DNA from: an uncultured Prevotellaceae bacterium | Lineage (GTDB): Bacteria; Bacteroidota; Bacteroidia; Bacteroidales; Bacteroidaceae | Length of the DNA stretch: 64,000 nt | Assembly: GCA_902781315.1 (NCBI GenBank) | Contig: CACZIT010000006.1 | Coordinates: 1 to 64,000 of the forward strand | Direction of reading: 5' to 3' | Part shown: piece by piece, positions 40,175 through 49,558 of the stretch | How the letters are laid out: every line of letters starts with the position of its first letter | Numbering within the stretch: the first letter of the stretch is position 1 | The notes under the pieces: model-generated | Seen by the model: only the letters and a program-made list of their open reading frames with translations | Told to the model about the DNA's origin: nothing | The model's database searches: none | Program-made: the position numbers and the translations under genes

Positions 40175-42214
40175 AGAAAGGAACTCCAGGAACGCGGGAA
40201 CATCCTCCTTGTAGGAGAAGGAACCCGAGAGCGGGTTGCCGTCGGCATCTACGATGACGTAGAACGGCTGGGCGTTGGCACCGAACTTATGGCTCTGCAG
40301 ATAGCTCCACTTCGCACCCACGGTGCGCAGCGTGCGCGTGTTGCCGTCGGCCTCCTTCACCTCGATGGGCTCGGCCAGCGGCGTCTTGTCGTCGACGAAG
40401 AGCGAGATGAGCACGTAGTCCTTCTTCAGCATGTCGGCCACGCGCGGGTCGGTCCACACGGCAGCCTCCATCTTACGGCAGTTCACGCAGCCGAAGCCGG
40501 TGAAGTCGATAAACACGGGCTTGCCCTCGGCCTTGGCGGCCGCCATGCCCTGCTCGTAGTCGGTGAAGCGGGCCTCCACGGTCTTCGTGTTCAGGTTGAA
40601 GTCCTGCGTGTTGATGGGCGGAGCGAAGGCTGAGACGGCCTTACACGGTGCGCCCCAGAGGCCAGGCACCATATAGACGGCGAAGGCAAACGACACGAGT
40701 CCGCCCATGATGCAGAGCACGGGCATGGGCTTGCGGATGTCGCCGCCAATCTCGTCTTCCTGGAACTTCAGCCAGCCCACGAGGTAAGCACCCAGCAGTG
40801 CGAAGATCACAATCCAGAGCGAGAGGAACACCTCGCGGTCGAGCAGGTGCCAGCCGTGAGCCAGATCGGCCACGGAGAAGAACTTCAGCGCGAAGGCCAG
40901 CTCGAGGAAGCCCAGCACTATCTTGATGGTGGTCATCCACGAACCTGAGCGCGGTGCCTGCTTCAGCCACGACGGGAACATGGCAAACAGCGTGAAGGGC
41001 AGGGCCAGCGCCAGCGCAAAGCCGAACATGCCCAGAGCCGGAGCCACCCAGTTGCCGCTGGTGGCCGTCTCGACGAGCAGCAGTCCCACGATGGGCGCCG
41101 TGCAGGAGAAGCTCACCAGCACGAGCGTGAATGCCATGAGGAAGATGCTGAGCAGGCCGCTGGTGTTGGAAGCCTTCGAGTCGACGGCGTTGGCCCAGCG
41201 GTCGGGCAGTTTGATTTCGAACCATCCGAAGAACGACAGCGCAAACACCACCAGCAGCAGGAACAGGAAGATATTGAACACGGCACTCGTCGACAGCGCG
41301 TTCAGCGTGTCGGAGCCGAAGAAGGCGGTGACGAGCAGTCCCAGTGCCAGATAGATCACGATGATGGATATGCCGTAGGTGATGGCGTCCTTGATGCCCT
41401 TCTTCTTATCGGTCTTGGCGCGTTTCAGGAAGAACGATACCGTCATCGGGATGATGGGCCAGATGCAGGGCATGGCCACGGCGAGCAGACCGCCCACGAA
41501 GCCCATGAGCAGGATGTACCACAGCGAATGGTTGGCGATGTTGTCGCCCACGCCCTTGGCCTGCAGCTCCTTGATGACGGGGCGCCAGAGGGAAGCCCCA
41601 CCCCGACCCTCCCCTGCAGGGAGGGAGTTCAAAGTGTCTGGAGTAACCTCTCCTGACACCTCCAAAGGAGTAGATGGGTCGGGGGAATCAGCAGCTTCTT
41701 GAGCCGGAAGGTTCTCCCCTCCTTCGGAGGGGGTGGGGGAGGTTTCTGCCGCAGGTGCCTTGCCGCTCTTCTTCAGCGAGGCCTCGCCCGGCGGCATGCA
41801 CATCTCGTCGTTGCAGGCGCCCCACTCCAGGTAGGCGTCGATGTTGTACTGGGGCTTCGTGAACTTCACCTTCTGTACAAACTGCACCGACTTCTCGAAG
41901 TAGCGCAGGTTCATGCCGAACATCTCGTCGAACTGCGAGATTTCCTTACCCCGCGGCGTCAGCTTGCCCACCAGTTCGGCACCCTCCAGCTTGTTGACGT
42001 GCAACGATGCCTCGATGGGGCCGTCCTGTCCAAGGTTGGTCGAATAGACGTGCCAGCCCGGGTCGATGGTAGCCGAGAAAATCATCTCGGCCTCGGGGCC
42101 CGAGCCCGTCTTCAACTGCGTGGTGAATTTCACGGGGTCCTGCATCTGTGCCACGGCGTTCAGCGTCAGCATCAGCAGCAGGGCCAACAACGAAAAATGC
42201 TTTTTTGTTTTCAT
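40160..42214 (-). CDS. dsbD: Thiol:disulfide interchange protein DsbD
   Basis: Inner-membrane reductant shuttle delivering electrons to periplasmic thioredoxin-fold proteins. It has a signal peptide (LTLNAVAQ) and an N-terminal domain (residues 22-150) with ACNDEMC. Eight or so membrane segments follow with active cysteines in AMPCIWPIIP and SFSCTAPIVG. The C-terminal thioredoxin domain has GCVNCRKME. Residues about 157-209 are an in-frame class 1 repeat insert (TSPTPSEGGE ... LPAGEGRGGASLW) in the linker. The C-terminal SSPLK and the stop come from a class 3 repeat. Confidence 0.92.
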   Translation of the reverse strand: MKTKKHFSLLALLLMLTLNAVAQMQDPVKFTTQLKTGSGPEAEMIFSATIDPGWHVYSTNLGQDGPIEASLHVNKLEGAELVGKLTPRGKEISQFDEMFGMNLRYFEKSVQFVQKVKFTKPQYNIDAYLEWGACNDEMCMPPGEASLKKSGKAPAAETSPTPSEGGENLPAQEAADSPDPSTPLEVSGEVTPDTLNSLPAGEGRGGASLWRPVIKELQAKGVGDNIANHSLWYILLMGFVGGLLAVAMPCIWPIIPMTVSFFLKRAKTDKKKGIKDAITYGISIIVIYLALGLLVTAFFGSDTLNALSTSAVFNIFLFLLLVVFALSFFGWFEIKLPDRWANAVDSKASNTSGLLSIFLMAFTLVLVSFSCTAPIVGLLLVETATSGNWVAPALGMFGFALALALPFTLFAMFPSWLKQAPRSGSWMTTIKIVLGFLELAFALKFFSVADLAHGWHLLDREVFLSLWIVIFALLGAYLVGWLKFQEDEIGGDIRKPMPVLCIMGGLVSFAFAVYMVPGLWGAPCKAVSAFAPPINTQDFNLNTKTVEARFTDYEQGMAAAKAEGKPVFIDFTGFGCVNCRKMEAAVWTDPRVADMLKKDYVLISLFVDDKTPLAEPIEVKEADGNTRTLRTVGAKWSYLQSHKFGANAQPFYVIVDADGNPLSGSFSYKEDVPAFLEFLSSPLK
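41588..41745. repeat. Class 1 elements inside dsbD
   Basis: CCCCTGCAGGGAGGG near 41612-41626, a degenerate CACCTCCAAAGGAG near 41657-41670 and CCCCTCCTTCGGAGGGGGTG near 41716-41735 occur in one 158-nt tract, all translated. Confidence 0.85.
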
Positions 42215-42615
42215 GTCGATATAGTTTAATGCCTTTTTACTAAATACGTTTTATCCAGCCACAAAGGTACAAAGAATCTTTGATATTAAAATAATTTAAG
42301 GATAAAAAAACTGTCATCTCACCATAATTAAGATAAAAAGTGTAAATTTGCAGCCCTCGTGGCTACCCTTCTTGCGTACCTACGGCACGCGTTTTGGTCC
42401 TATATCATCCCTAAAAGATAGCCGGCAGGCCCTCCCCTCCTCCTTTGAGGGGTCGGGGGAGGTTCCCTTAAGATGCTTTAACGCGCCGTTTTAACACGAA
42501 TACTGCGCCATTTCCCTATCGCGAATCCGACGACGGGAAATGGCGCAAAATTTTGCCCGTTTCGTAACGTACTGACCAGCAGCGAGTTGCGAAATCCTTA
42601 CATTTCCGTGCTATC

Positions 42616-42818
42616 AAAAGCATAGGTTTAGTCCCTCCAAACCATAGGTTTACGAGCTACAACTCATAGGTCTGTACGACCGAAAGCATCGTTCTGCATC
42701 GATAAAAGCATAGGTTTAGAGCCTGCAGCGCCTGCTTCCCGACGGCACAAAGCGTTGTTTTGTCAGAATTAAATCATTGTCTGCCCGAATCAAAATCCTG
42801 GAACGCCTCCGCAGGAAG
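42616..42818. repeat. Degenerate tandem array with exact 22-nt period
   Basis: Nine units with the same phase start at 42621, 42643, 42665, 42687, 42709, 42731, 42753, 42775 and 42797. The best units read AAAGCATAGGTTTAG; the others keep length but drift in sequence. Confidence 0.8.
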
Positions 42819-43013
42819 TGTTAAAAAACGGGGGCAAACGGGCGTCGGCCCTCGATTTGGTTGCAAATAATCAACTACAGAAACTTCAGGACCGCCCCGT
42901 CTGCCGACCCCCACCATCGACGTCCCGCTACGAGGCTTGCTGACGCAATATAGAAGGAAAATAGTTAATAAACAATAAAAATACGCCTTTTATAATGAAT
43001 AATTGAAAGAAAA

Positions 43014-43045
43014 CTTGCAAAAAAAGAATATTTTCCTTATCTTTG
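43014..43045 (+). promoter_or_regulatory. Upstream promoter of the second surface-protein cassette
   Basis: CTTG 43014-43017, 20 nt, TATCTTTG 43038-43045. Transcription from here would carry a leader of about 800 nt, or a separate short RNA. Confidence 0.55.
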
Positions 43046-43453
43046 CAGCGCTTAGCATATTAACCACTAACAAAAGGAGTTAATCAATAAGCAAATAGAA
43101 GCATCGGAACTACAATAGTTCAAGATAAAAACAGACCAGTAAGAAATGTGGAAGTTTCTAATCTGATGATGTTTAAGACGGTAATGAAATGAAGAGGGCT
43201 CAGTATATGTTGTTGAAACATTTATGTGAGTAGAATCCTCGTCACTTGTCGTCATTCTATTCAAGGTGGAGGACGCGTTCCTCCGCCTTCAATGGAACAA
43301 AAAATGTAACTGTTCGCTCAACTGTTATGCCCCAGTTGTTGCAGGAGCAGGTTCTGCTAAGTAATAAAAGGCAGGAGGAGACAACACCAAATCTTAAAAA
43401 CTTTTAAATCATTCGTTGCCACCGCAACGTGGTGTTAGAAAATGTAAAAGGGA

Positions 43454-43485
43454 TTTGGTAATAAGGAGAAAAAATCCTACTTTTG
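43454..43485 (+). promoter_or_regulatory. Proximal promoter of the second surface-protein cassette
   Basis: TTTG 43454-43457, 20 nt, TACTTTTG 43478-43485. The leader is about 370 nt and contains hairpin AGGTGCC/GGCACCT at 43507-43526. Confidence 0.6.
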
Positions 43486-43860
43486 CGTCCGACTTGATGA
43501 ATAATTAGGTGCCACAGCGGGCACCTCAAGCCGAAAGGCAACCAAAATCAATAGGTTTTTTAGGATTGTTTGTTTTTTAAGGCAATCATTCGTGTCGGAA
43601 TCTTCGTTGGAGCGTGTTGACGCATCTTCTCGGTAAGAAATGTGGAAGTTTCAGAAATCAGAAGACGATGTCGGCAAGACGCACGAATGACATATATTGT
43701 CTCCTTTGCAGTTGTTTGCATAGGGATGATTGTACATTTTTGCGTGGTTGTTGTATCATTATTCTGATTAGGCCCTTCCACAGCCTCTTACTGGTAATGT
43801 TAACTTCATCCACGCTTTTTTTGTGTTATCATCAAAGCAAACAATAAAAAAACTAAGACA

Positions 43861-45738
43861 ATGAGACAATTTTACAAACATTTCATGGCATTGGCCCTTT
43901 TGCTGATGCTTCAGGTCAGCGCAGCGTTTGCTGTGAACGTTACCTATGTACTTGAGCGACACACAGATGTTCCTGCACAGTACAAAACAATCACGGCTAC
44001 CGCCAACAACCTCAGCGCTGGTGCCAGCCTGCAGGACAACATGCCGCAGACGCTGTGGCGTGCGTACACAACGTATACCTACTATAGCGATGCGGCCATG
44101 ACGCAACCTATCGCATCTGTTCAGGATGATGTCACGACGGTGTACGTCGACTACTATTTCGATCCTCCTTTTATCCTTTCAGACGATACCAACGTCAGAT
44201 GGCACCATTTCAGCATGTTTAATGCCGGTGGTCAGAGAAGGTATTGGCTGTATTATAAAGGTTATGGACATTACCCTGACCAGCTTTCTGATATCATGAT
44301 GAAGAGAACTGCCAGCGTCGGTTCAATGGACGCAAGATTTGCACAGAATCAGAACTGGGCATTTTATGGCGATGGCTACGATTTGCGCATCAAGTTCAAT
44401 GATGTGCAGAATGATACGCAAGGTAGGAATTGGCTCGTTTGCCCGCAGACGAGTGGCAATAGTGCGAACATTCAGAAACCAACTTCCGAACCGCAAATCG
44501 GCTGGCAGGTATATGGCAACGCCGTCGGGTCAGGCTATTGCACCTTGGGTAGTCCCTACAACAGCGCTTATGTGATGGATTTGTCAAACGTCTCGTATTA
44601 CCCACGTATCATAAAACTTGGCACGGGAGATGCACAAGACTACTATTTAGACAGTCATAATGTTCTGCAGGCACGTGCTTCTGTCGGTGGCTTGTGGTGG
44701 CATGCTTTGTTTGCTACCCCGGTAGGCGGAGGTCCCACTGAGAGATGGCATACTACCTATAAGATTCTGCTTTCCGACGGAACCTGGTATCCTGATATTG
44801 TGTATAACAAGAAGCCATCAGATGCCTCAACTATGCAACTCTCATTCCCGTCGTATACAAAATTCCCGCGGCAGGAAGACAGGAAGTACGCTTATGAATA
44901 CTTCTTCATTGACGCTACTTTCACCACAAAGTTTGAAAGCACCACTCTGACAAATGATGGCAACACCATAGCTTACATCCGCGAAATCGAGGTGCCGACG
45001 GAAGAACTCGTCAGTGGCAAATGGATTACTCTCGTCTTGCCCTACGACATACCAGATACTGAAAACACGTTCGAATTCGGCGCCGACAAGAATGCTGTAG
45101 TGAAGGTTCTCGAGTATTACGAGCTCGTGAATACAAAGAGCACTTATTACACCCTCAAGTTCCGGGAGACAAAGAAGATTGAGGCCAATAAGCCCTATCT
45201 CTTCAAGCCTGTCAGCGTGCCCGAGGGCAGTGTGATGGCTTTGCAAAAAGAAGAAGCCCCCGTTGAGCAGAACGCAATTGATAACGCAGTAGGATTCGTA
45301 GGCGCAGCTTCGAATGCCAAGGTTTGGATGACTGGCACCTATGAGGGCCGTGAACTCACTGTGCAGGCAAGCGATAGCGACCCGCTCTACTTCTACTTCG
45401 GCTACGACAAGCGCTACGACAGAGAAAAACCTGACGACTATGTAGGCGATGAGGCTGCTGCAGGCAAGTATCCTTACAACTTCTACCGCGTGACGAAGAA
45501 TAATGTGACGATGCCGAAGCACCGCTGCTACTTCATGATTGAGGGCGCTCCTGCCGGTGCTAAGCTGATGCTGATGGACAACTTCGGCGAAGTGATTACA
45601 GGCATCGAAGGCTTTGAGGTAGAGCGTATTGTGCCAACGGGCCGCATCTACAACCTGAATGGTCAGGTGGTGGGCAACGACCTTGAGGCTCTGCCCCGTG
45701 GCGTGTATATTGTGAATGGTAAGAAGGTGATGAAGTAA
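43861..45738 (+). CDS. Secreted surface protein with sorting-type tail
   Basis: A 625-aa exported protein (signal peptide ending VSAAFAV) of no family I recognise. The first half is aromatic-rich with the phrase RHTDVPAQYKTITATANNLSA; the second half has beta-rich segments with GKWITLVLPYDIP and LKFRETKKIEANKPYLFKPV. It ends in the same tail as the BspA-like protein (GRIYNLNGQV ... LPRGVYIVNGKK). It is followed 22 nt later by a 62-aa peptide gene, repeating the layout at 12.7-16.0 kb. The region GKWITLVLPYD ... PYLFKP parallels DKWVTAIFPNG ... TPVMICP in the BspA-like protein. Confidence 0.8.
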   Translation: MRQFYKHFMALALLLMLQVSAAFAVNVTYVLERHTDVPAQYKTITATANNLSAGASLQDNMPQTLWRAYTTYTYYSDAAMTQPIASVQDDVTTVYVDYYFDPPFILSDDTNVRWHHFSMFNAGGQRRYWLYYKGYGHYPDQLSDIMMKRTASVGSMDARFAQNQNWAFYGDGYDLRIKFNDVQNDTQGRNWLVCPQTSGNSANIQKPTSEPQIGWQVYGNAVGSGYCTLGSPYNSAYVMDLSNVSYYPRIIKLGTGDAQDYYLDSHNVLQARASVGGLWWHALFATPVGGGPTERWHTTYKILLSDGTWYPDIVYNKKPSDASTMQLSFPSYTKFPRQEDRKYAYEYFFIDATFTTKFESTTLTNDGNTIAYIREIEVPTEELVSGKWITLVLPYDIPDTENTFEFGADKNAVVKVLEYYELVNTKSTYYTLKFRETKKIEANKPYLFKPVSVPEGSVMALQKEEAPVEQNAIDNAVGFVGAASNAKVWMTGTYEGRELTVQASDSDPLYFYFGYDKRYDREKPDDYVGDEAAAGKYPYNFYRVTKNNVTMPKHRCYFMIEGAPAGAKLMLMDNFGEVITGIEGFEVERIVPTGRIYNLNGQVVGNDLEALPRGVYIVNGKKVMK

Positions 45739-45760
45739 ATAAAAGAAAGGAGACGAAAAT

Positions 45761-45949
45761 ATGAAGAAAACAGCGTATATCGCACCTGAATGCGAAATCT
45801 TTGCCATGCAGACCGAAGGCATCTGCGACCTGACGGTTTCTGGCCTTAACGGTGGTGGCGCTATCGACATCGGCGATGGTGGCGACAACGACGAAGATGC
45901 TCCCGGCCCCACGGCCAAGAGTACAAACCTCTGGGACGGTTGGGAGTAA
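45761..45949 (+). CDS. Small acidic peptide, MKKxYxxPExE family (second copy)
   Basis: A 62-aa peptide of unknown function: MKKTAYIAPECEIFAM, then a Gly/Asp-rich centre (GGGAIDIGDGGDNDEDAPG) and the end PTAKSTNLWDGWE. AAAGGAG upstream is a good ribosome binding site. It shares both ends with the peptide at 15778-15981 while the middle differs. The upstream neighbour carries the same class of sorting tail in both places. It has one cysteine; the other copy has none. Confidence 0.8.
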   Translation: MKKTAYIAPECEIFAMQTEGICDLTVSGLNGGGAIDIGDGGDNDEDAPGPTAKSTNLWDGWE

Positions 45950-46037
45950 CCCCCCCAACACACAGACATTCCACTAGTTGTTTTTGGCTATTTGTATAAT
46001 AGCATCATAATCGATTATTTTATTAATTTGTTTGCTG

Positions 46038-46070
46038 CCGCCCCCGCTGTGAAGCCCGGGCGGTTTTTTT
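46038..46070 (+). terminator. Intrinsic terminator of the second cassette
   Basis: CCGCCC (46038-46043) pairs with GGGCGG (46058-46063), followed by seven T. A further GCCGACCT/AGGTCGGC dyad lies at 46089-46132. Confidence 0.6.
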
Positions 46071-46209
46071 ATGGCAAAGAATGAGCCCGCCGACCTCGGT
46101 GAGGACGTAACGGAGCGCTTGTGTAGGTCGGCGACTTGATTTGCATCAATAAAAAAGGCTGTTCCGGCGAAAAACAGTCGAAACATTTCGCAGGAGCGGA
46201 AAAACTGCG

Positions 46210-46373
46210 TACCTTTGCACCGTGTTCAAGAGGAACACATCCGCATCATTTAGACAAATAAGGTTTTCATTAGGTTAGTAGTTTGATAGATTTTAAGGTA
46301 AAGATTATGTTTAGATTTATTTAATCTAAAGAAACGAGGCTGGTGTCTGTGAAGATATCAGCCTCGTTTTTTT
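46210..46373 (+). ncRNA. Candidate small RNA of about 150 nt
   Basis: TTCG 46187 and TACCTTTG 46210-46217 form a promoter with correct spacing. The predicted transcript begins at a hairpin GTGTTC-AAGAG-GAACAC (46222-46238) and runs through an AT-rich stretch with hairpin TTTAGAT/ATCTAAA near 46310-46330. It ends at a strong terminator (CGAGGCTG 46335-46342, CAGCCTCG 46359-46366, seven T). The longest ATG frame inside is five codons. The family is not recognised; it could be a 6S-like or trans-acting RNA. Confidence 0.5.
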
Positions 46374-46457
46374 ATCAATAAAACTTAAAAAACCCTTTAT
46401 TAATCAATATTTTGAATAATTAAGTGTGAAAATGAAGGATTTTTGGGTTTTTCTGCT

Positions 46458-46465
46458 TAAATTTG
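46458..46465 (+). promoter_or_regulatory. -7 element upstream of the DUF6242-like gene
   Basis: TAAATTTG is present 33 nt before the chosen start; no well-placed TTTG box upstream. Confidence 0.35.
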
Positions 46466-46497
46466 CAGGCTGTAACGAAAAGAAACGACATATAGAT

Positions 46498-47913
46498 ATG
46501 AGGAAAAACAAACTCATTGCACTCGGAATGGGGCTTTTGCTGCTCGGCGGCATGAGTTCCTGCCTGAAGGACAACGAAACGGAAGTCGTCACCTACGACG
46601 ACACGGCTGTGACGGCATTCTCGCTGGGCACGCTGACGCGCACTATGCACACCACCAGCTCGAAGGGCGAGGACAGCACGTACGTCGTCAACGTGACGGG
46701 AACGAAATATCCGTTCTCCATCGACCAGCAGCGCGGACTGATCTACAATGCCGACTCGCTGCCCGTGGGAACGAAGGTGGACCGCGTGGCGTGCACGCTC
46801 TCCACGAAGAACTCGGGCACGGCTGTCTTCAACCTGCGCACGAAGGACGGCACGCTGGACTCGCTGGTGGTCTATTCGAACACCGACTCCATTGACCTCT
46901 CGAAGCCGACGGAGCTGCGCGTCTATGCCATGTCGGGCCGCGCCTACAGAAAATATACGGTGCAGGTGAACGTGCACGAGGAGGAGGCCGACGAGTTCCG
47001 CTGGACGAAGGCGCTGGACAACGAGCTGAACTTCGCCAAGACGCCGCAGCTGCGCCTGCTGAATGCGGGCGAGCGTCCGTACGCGCTGTTCACGGCCAAC
47101 AACGGATCAACGGTGGGTATAGACCTGAAGCACTATCTGGCCGAACGGGATTCCGCGCTGGCGATGCAGTTCGGTGCCTCGGCCTTCGACAACGCCGTGA
47201 GCAACGGCAACACGCTCTACGTGCTGGAGAAGGAGGGCTGCAAGCTGCATGCCATTGGCACCGACGGCCTGGGCAACGAGACCCACGCCGACCACGAGGG
47301 CTGCGACACCAGCGTCGTGGACCGCCTGGTGGGCGCCTCGGCAAAGGAGATCTACGCGCTGAGCAAGCAGGGCACGCTGATTGTTTCGACCGACGGATGC
47401 CGGTCGTGGCAGGAAGAGAGCCTGGACAGCGACGCCGACCTGCTGCCCACGGAGAACATCAACTGCACGCTGCACCGCCTGCGCACGAACGACACGATGG
47501 AGCGCGTGCTGCTGGTGGGCACGCAGCCCGGCAAGGACTACGCGCTGGTGTGGATGAAGATAGCCGACGAGACGCAGCCCGGCGCCGGCCGCTGGATGCT
47601 GCTGGCCGACGGCACAAAGGGCGAGGGCGACTACCGACTGCCCAGCAAGGAAAGCCTGAGCATCGTGGGCTATGACGGTAAGGACATGAGCCTCGGCATG
47701 AGCACCGACGGCACGCTGGCCGCCATCCTGCTGAGCGCCGACGGCGGCATCAACTGGAAGAGCAGCGCCACCTACGCCTGGCCCGAGGGCCTGAGCGGCA
47801 AGGGTTGGCTGGCTGCCTGTGCCGACAAGAGCGGCACGCTCTGGGTGGTGCTGGGCGAGACGGGCCAAGTGTGGCGCGGCCGTCTGAACCGCCTGGGCTG
47901 GGAGACGAAGTGA
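46498..47913 (+). CDS. DUF6242-like envelope lipoprotein
   Basis: A 471-aa lipoprotein (lipobox LGGMSSC). The N-terminal 140 residues are an Ig-like domain (TAVTAFSLGTLTR ... YTVQVNVHEEE). The rest looks like a beta-propeller/BNR-type fold with repeated short strands and SAD/STDG turns (IVSTDGCRSWQEESL, ILLSADGGINWKSSA). The family is seen in Bacteroidales but its function is unknown. Start ATG 46498 (MRKNKLIALG) is chosen over an upstream in-frame ATG at 46426 because it gives a proper signal peptide. It precedes envelope assembly genes. Confidence 0.7.
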   Translation: MRKNKLIALGMGLLLLGGMSSCLKDNETEVVTYDDTAVTAFSLGTLTRTMHTTSSKGEDSTYVVNVTGTKYPFSIDQQRGLIYNADSLPVGTKVDRVACTLSTKNSGTAVFNLRTKDGTLDSLVVYSNTDSIDLSKPTELRVYAMSGRAYRKYTVQVNVHEEEADEFRWTKALDNELNFAKTPQLRLLNAGERPYALFTANNGSTVGIDLKHYLAERDSALAMQFGASAFDNAVSNGNTLYVLEKEGCKLHAIGTDGLGNETHADHEGCDTSVVDRLVGASAKEIYALSKQGTLIVSTDGCRSWQEESLDSDADLLPTENINCTLHRLRTNDTMERVLLVGTQPGKDYALVWMKIADETQPGAGRWMLLADGTKGEGDYRLPSKESLSIVGYDGKDMSLGMSTDGTLAAILLSADGGINWKSSATYAWPEGLSGKGWLAACADKSGTLWVVLGETGQVWRGRLNRLGWETK

Positions 47914-47921
47914 CAAAGTGG

Positions 47922-47965
47922 CGTTATAACGGAATAACGGCATTACGAAATAACGAAAGAACAAT
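47922..47965. repeat. Octamer word array
   Basis: 8-nt words (TATAACGG, AATAACGG, CATTACGA, AATAACGA) fill the gap before the DUF6089-like gene. Confidence 0.7.
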
Positions 47966-47989
47966 ACGGTGAGCATACTGGCAAACATC

Positions 47990-48727
47990 ATGAAGCGGAG
48001 AGGAGCAGCGACGGCAATCGCTGCACTGCTGCTTTGCCAGGTGGTTTCGCCGGCCAGCGCGCAGAGCGACCCGGAATACCTGATGGAGATTGGCGGCGGC
48101 GTGGGCCTGACGGGCTATCTGGGCGACTTCAACGCCCAACTCACCAACGACCTGCAGCCAATGGCCACGCTGGTGTGCCGACGGCTGTTCAACCCCTTCG
48201 CCGGCCTGAAGATGTCGGCATCGTGGGGGAAGCTGAGCGGCGACGCCAAGGACGTGAAGACGTTCTACCCGCAGGCAGGACAGCTGCCCGACCCATCGGA
48301 GACGCAGGACTACAGCCGACTCGGCTACAAGTTCAGCCACACGCTGGTGGATGCCGCCTGCGTGTTCGAATATAACTTCTGGCCCTACGGCACGGGGCGC
48401 GACTATCGCGGAGCCAAACGGCTGACACCGTTCATCTACGGCGGCGTGGGCGTCACCTACGTCTCGGGCGGACCGAAGAACGTCTTCACGGGCCACGTGC
48501 CGATGGGCGTGGGCGTGAAATACAAACTGGCCAGCCGCCTGAACCTGGGCGTGGAGTGGGGCGTGCGCTTCTCGCTGAGCGACGAGCTCGACGGCGTGAA
48601 GGACCCGCTGTACGTGAAGTCGAGCGGTGCCTTCAAGAACACCGATTGCTACTCGGCACTGCTCGTCACGCTGACCTACAGCTTCAAGGCGAAGTGCAGC
48701 ACCTGTCATAATGCAGATGAAAATTGA
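47990..48727 (+). CDS. DUF6089-like outer membrane beta-barrel protein
   Basis: A 245-aa exported protein (signal peptide ending VVSPASAQ) predicted as a small outer membrane barrel. It has alternating strands with aromatic girdles ([54 protein letters not shown]). Proteins of this type commonly precede uppS and bamA in Bacteroidales, as here. ATG 47990 gives a normal signal peptide; a GTG at 47969 is possible. Its 3' end overlaps uppS by 17 nt, indicating translational coupling. Confidence 0.78.
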   Translation: MKRRGAATAIAALLLCQVVSPASAQSDPEYLMEIGGGVGLTGYLGDFNAQLTNDLQPMATLVCRRLFNPFAGLKMSASWGKLSGDAKDVKTFYPQAGQLPDPSETQDYSRLGYKFSHTLVDAACVFEYNFWPYGTGRDYRGAKRLTPFIYGGVGVTYVSGGPKNVFTGHVPMGVGVKYKLASRLNLGVEWGVRFSLSDELDGVKDPLYVKSSGAFKNTDCYSALLVTLTYSFKAKCSTCHNADEN

Positions 48728-49511
48728 TATGAACATACCGCAACACATCGCCATCATCATGGATGGCAACGGACGCTGGGCTGCCCAGCAGGGCAAGCCG
48801 CGCAGCTACGGCCATCAGGCCGGCGTGGAGACCGTCAGACGCATCACGGCGGAGTGTGTACGCCTGGGCGTGAAGTACCTGACGCTCTACACCTTCTCCA
48901 CCGAGAACTGGAACCGTCCCGCCGACGAGGTGTCGGCACTCATGGGGCTGGTGCTCACGTCGCTCGAGGACGAAATCTTCATGAAGCACAACGTGCGCTT
49001 CCGCGTCATCGGCGATACGAAACGACTGCCCGACGACGTGCAGCAGAAACTGCACCAGACGGAGCTGAACACCGAGAAGAACGAAGCAATGACAATGGTG
49101 GTGGCGCTGAGCTACTCGAGCCGCTGGGAAATCACCGAGGCCGTCAGGAAGATTGTCACTGAGGTGCACGATATGGAGGAACTGCCCGAGAACATCCTGA
49201 AGAACTGGAAGACGGGCGGCCTGCGCGCCGAGGACATCACCGAGGACTTCGTCAGCCAGCACCTGCAGACCAACTTCATGCCCGACCCCGACCTGCTCAT
49301 CCGCACAGGCGGCGAACTGCGCATCTCGAACTACCTGCTCTGGCAGATTGCCTACTCCGAGCTGTACTTCTGCGACACCTACTGGCCCGACTTCCGCGAG
49401 GAGAACCTGCACCGCGCCATAGAGAGCTACCAGCAGCGCCAGCGCCGCTACGGCAAGACCGAGGCACAGGTGGAGGAAGAGGAGGGACTCAGTTCCGACG
49501 CCTCGCTGTAA
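48711..49511 (+). CDS. uppS: Isoprenyl (undecaprenyl diphosphate) transferase
   Basis: Cis-prenyltransferase making the undecaprenyl diphosphate carrier for cell-wall and O-antigen synthesis. Signature sequences are [20 protein letters not shown] (catalytic Asp and phosphate-binding Arg), [25 protein letters not shown], and the C-terminal [19 protein letters not shown] and [12 protein letters not shown]. It is full length at about 265 aa. The start may be 48711 or the ATGs at 48717 and 48729. It lies upstream of bamA. Confidence 0.95.
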   Translation: MQMKIDMNIPQHIAIIMDGNGRWAAQQGKPRSYGHQAGVETVRRITAECVRLGVKYLTLYTFSTENWNRPADEVSALMGLVLTSLEDEIFMKHNVRFRVIGDTKRLPDDVQQKLHQTELNTEKNEAMTMVVALSYSSRWEITEAVRKIVTEVHDMEELPENILKNWKTGGLRAEDITEDFVSQHLQTNFMPDPDLLIRTGGELRISNYLLWQIAYSELYFCDTYWPDFREENLHRAIESYQQRQRRYGKTEAQVEEEEGLSSDASL

Positions 49512-49558
49512 AGAGCGGGGAGTAATCACGATTTAAGAAAAAAACGAAAAATGAAGAT

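Larger units (their letters stand above)
42215..43860. other. Second gene-poor repeat island and leader region
   Basis: About 1.65 kb without a convincing gene. It contains the dsbD -7 box on the minus strand (CAAAGGTA, 42262-42269), a plus-strand TAAATTTG (42343-42350) with nothing obvious behind it and a class 1 element (42428-42466). Further on are a 13-bp perfect inverted repeat (42504-42516 with 42535-42547), a 22-nt array, two promoters, hairpins at 43263-43289 and 43507-43526, and a 20-nt direct repeat (43139 and 43633). Confidence 0.7.

Noticed and set aside
42361-42420. Possible short RNA behind the TAAATTTG at 42343
   Set aside because: Only a weak GCGT/ACGC dyad follows, with no convincing terminator; noted but not called.
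42616-42818. CRISPR array
   Set aside because: The 22-nt period has no distinct repeat/spacer division, units drift throughout, and no cas genes are present.
43614-43847. 77-codon frame rich in Cys/Leu before cassette B
   Set aside because: No ribosome binding site or family pattern; it lies in a leader that carries a direct repeat, and composition matches non-coding DNA.
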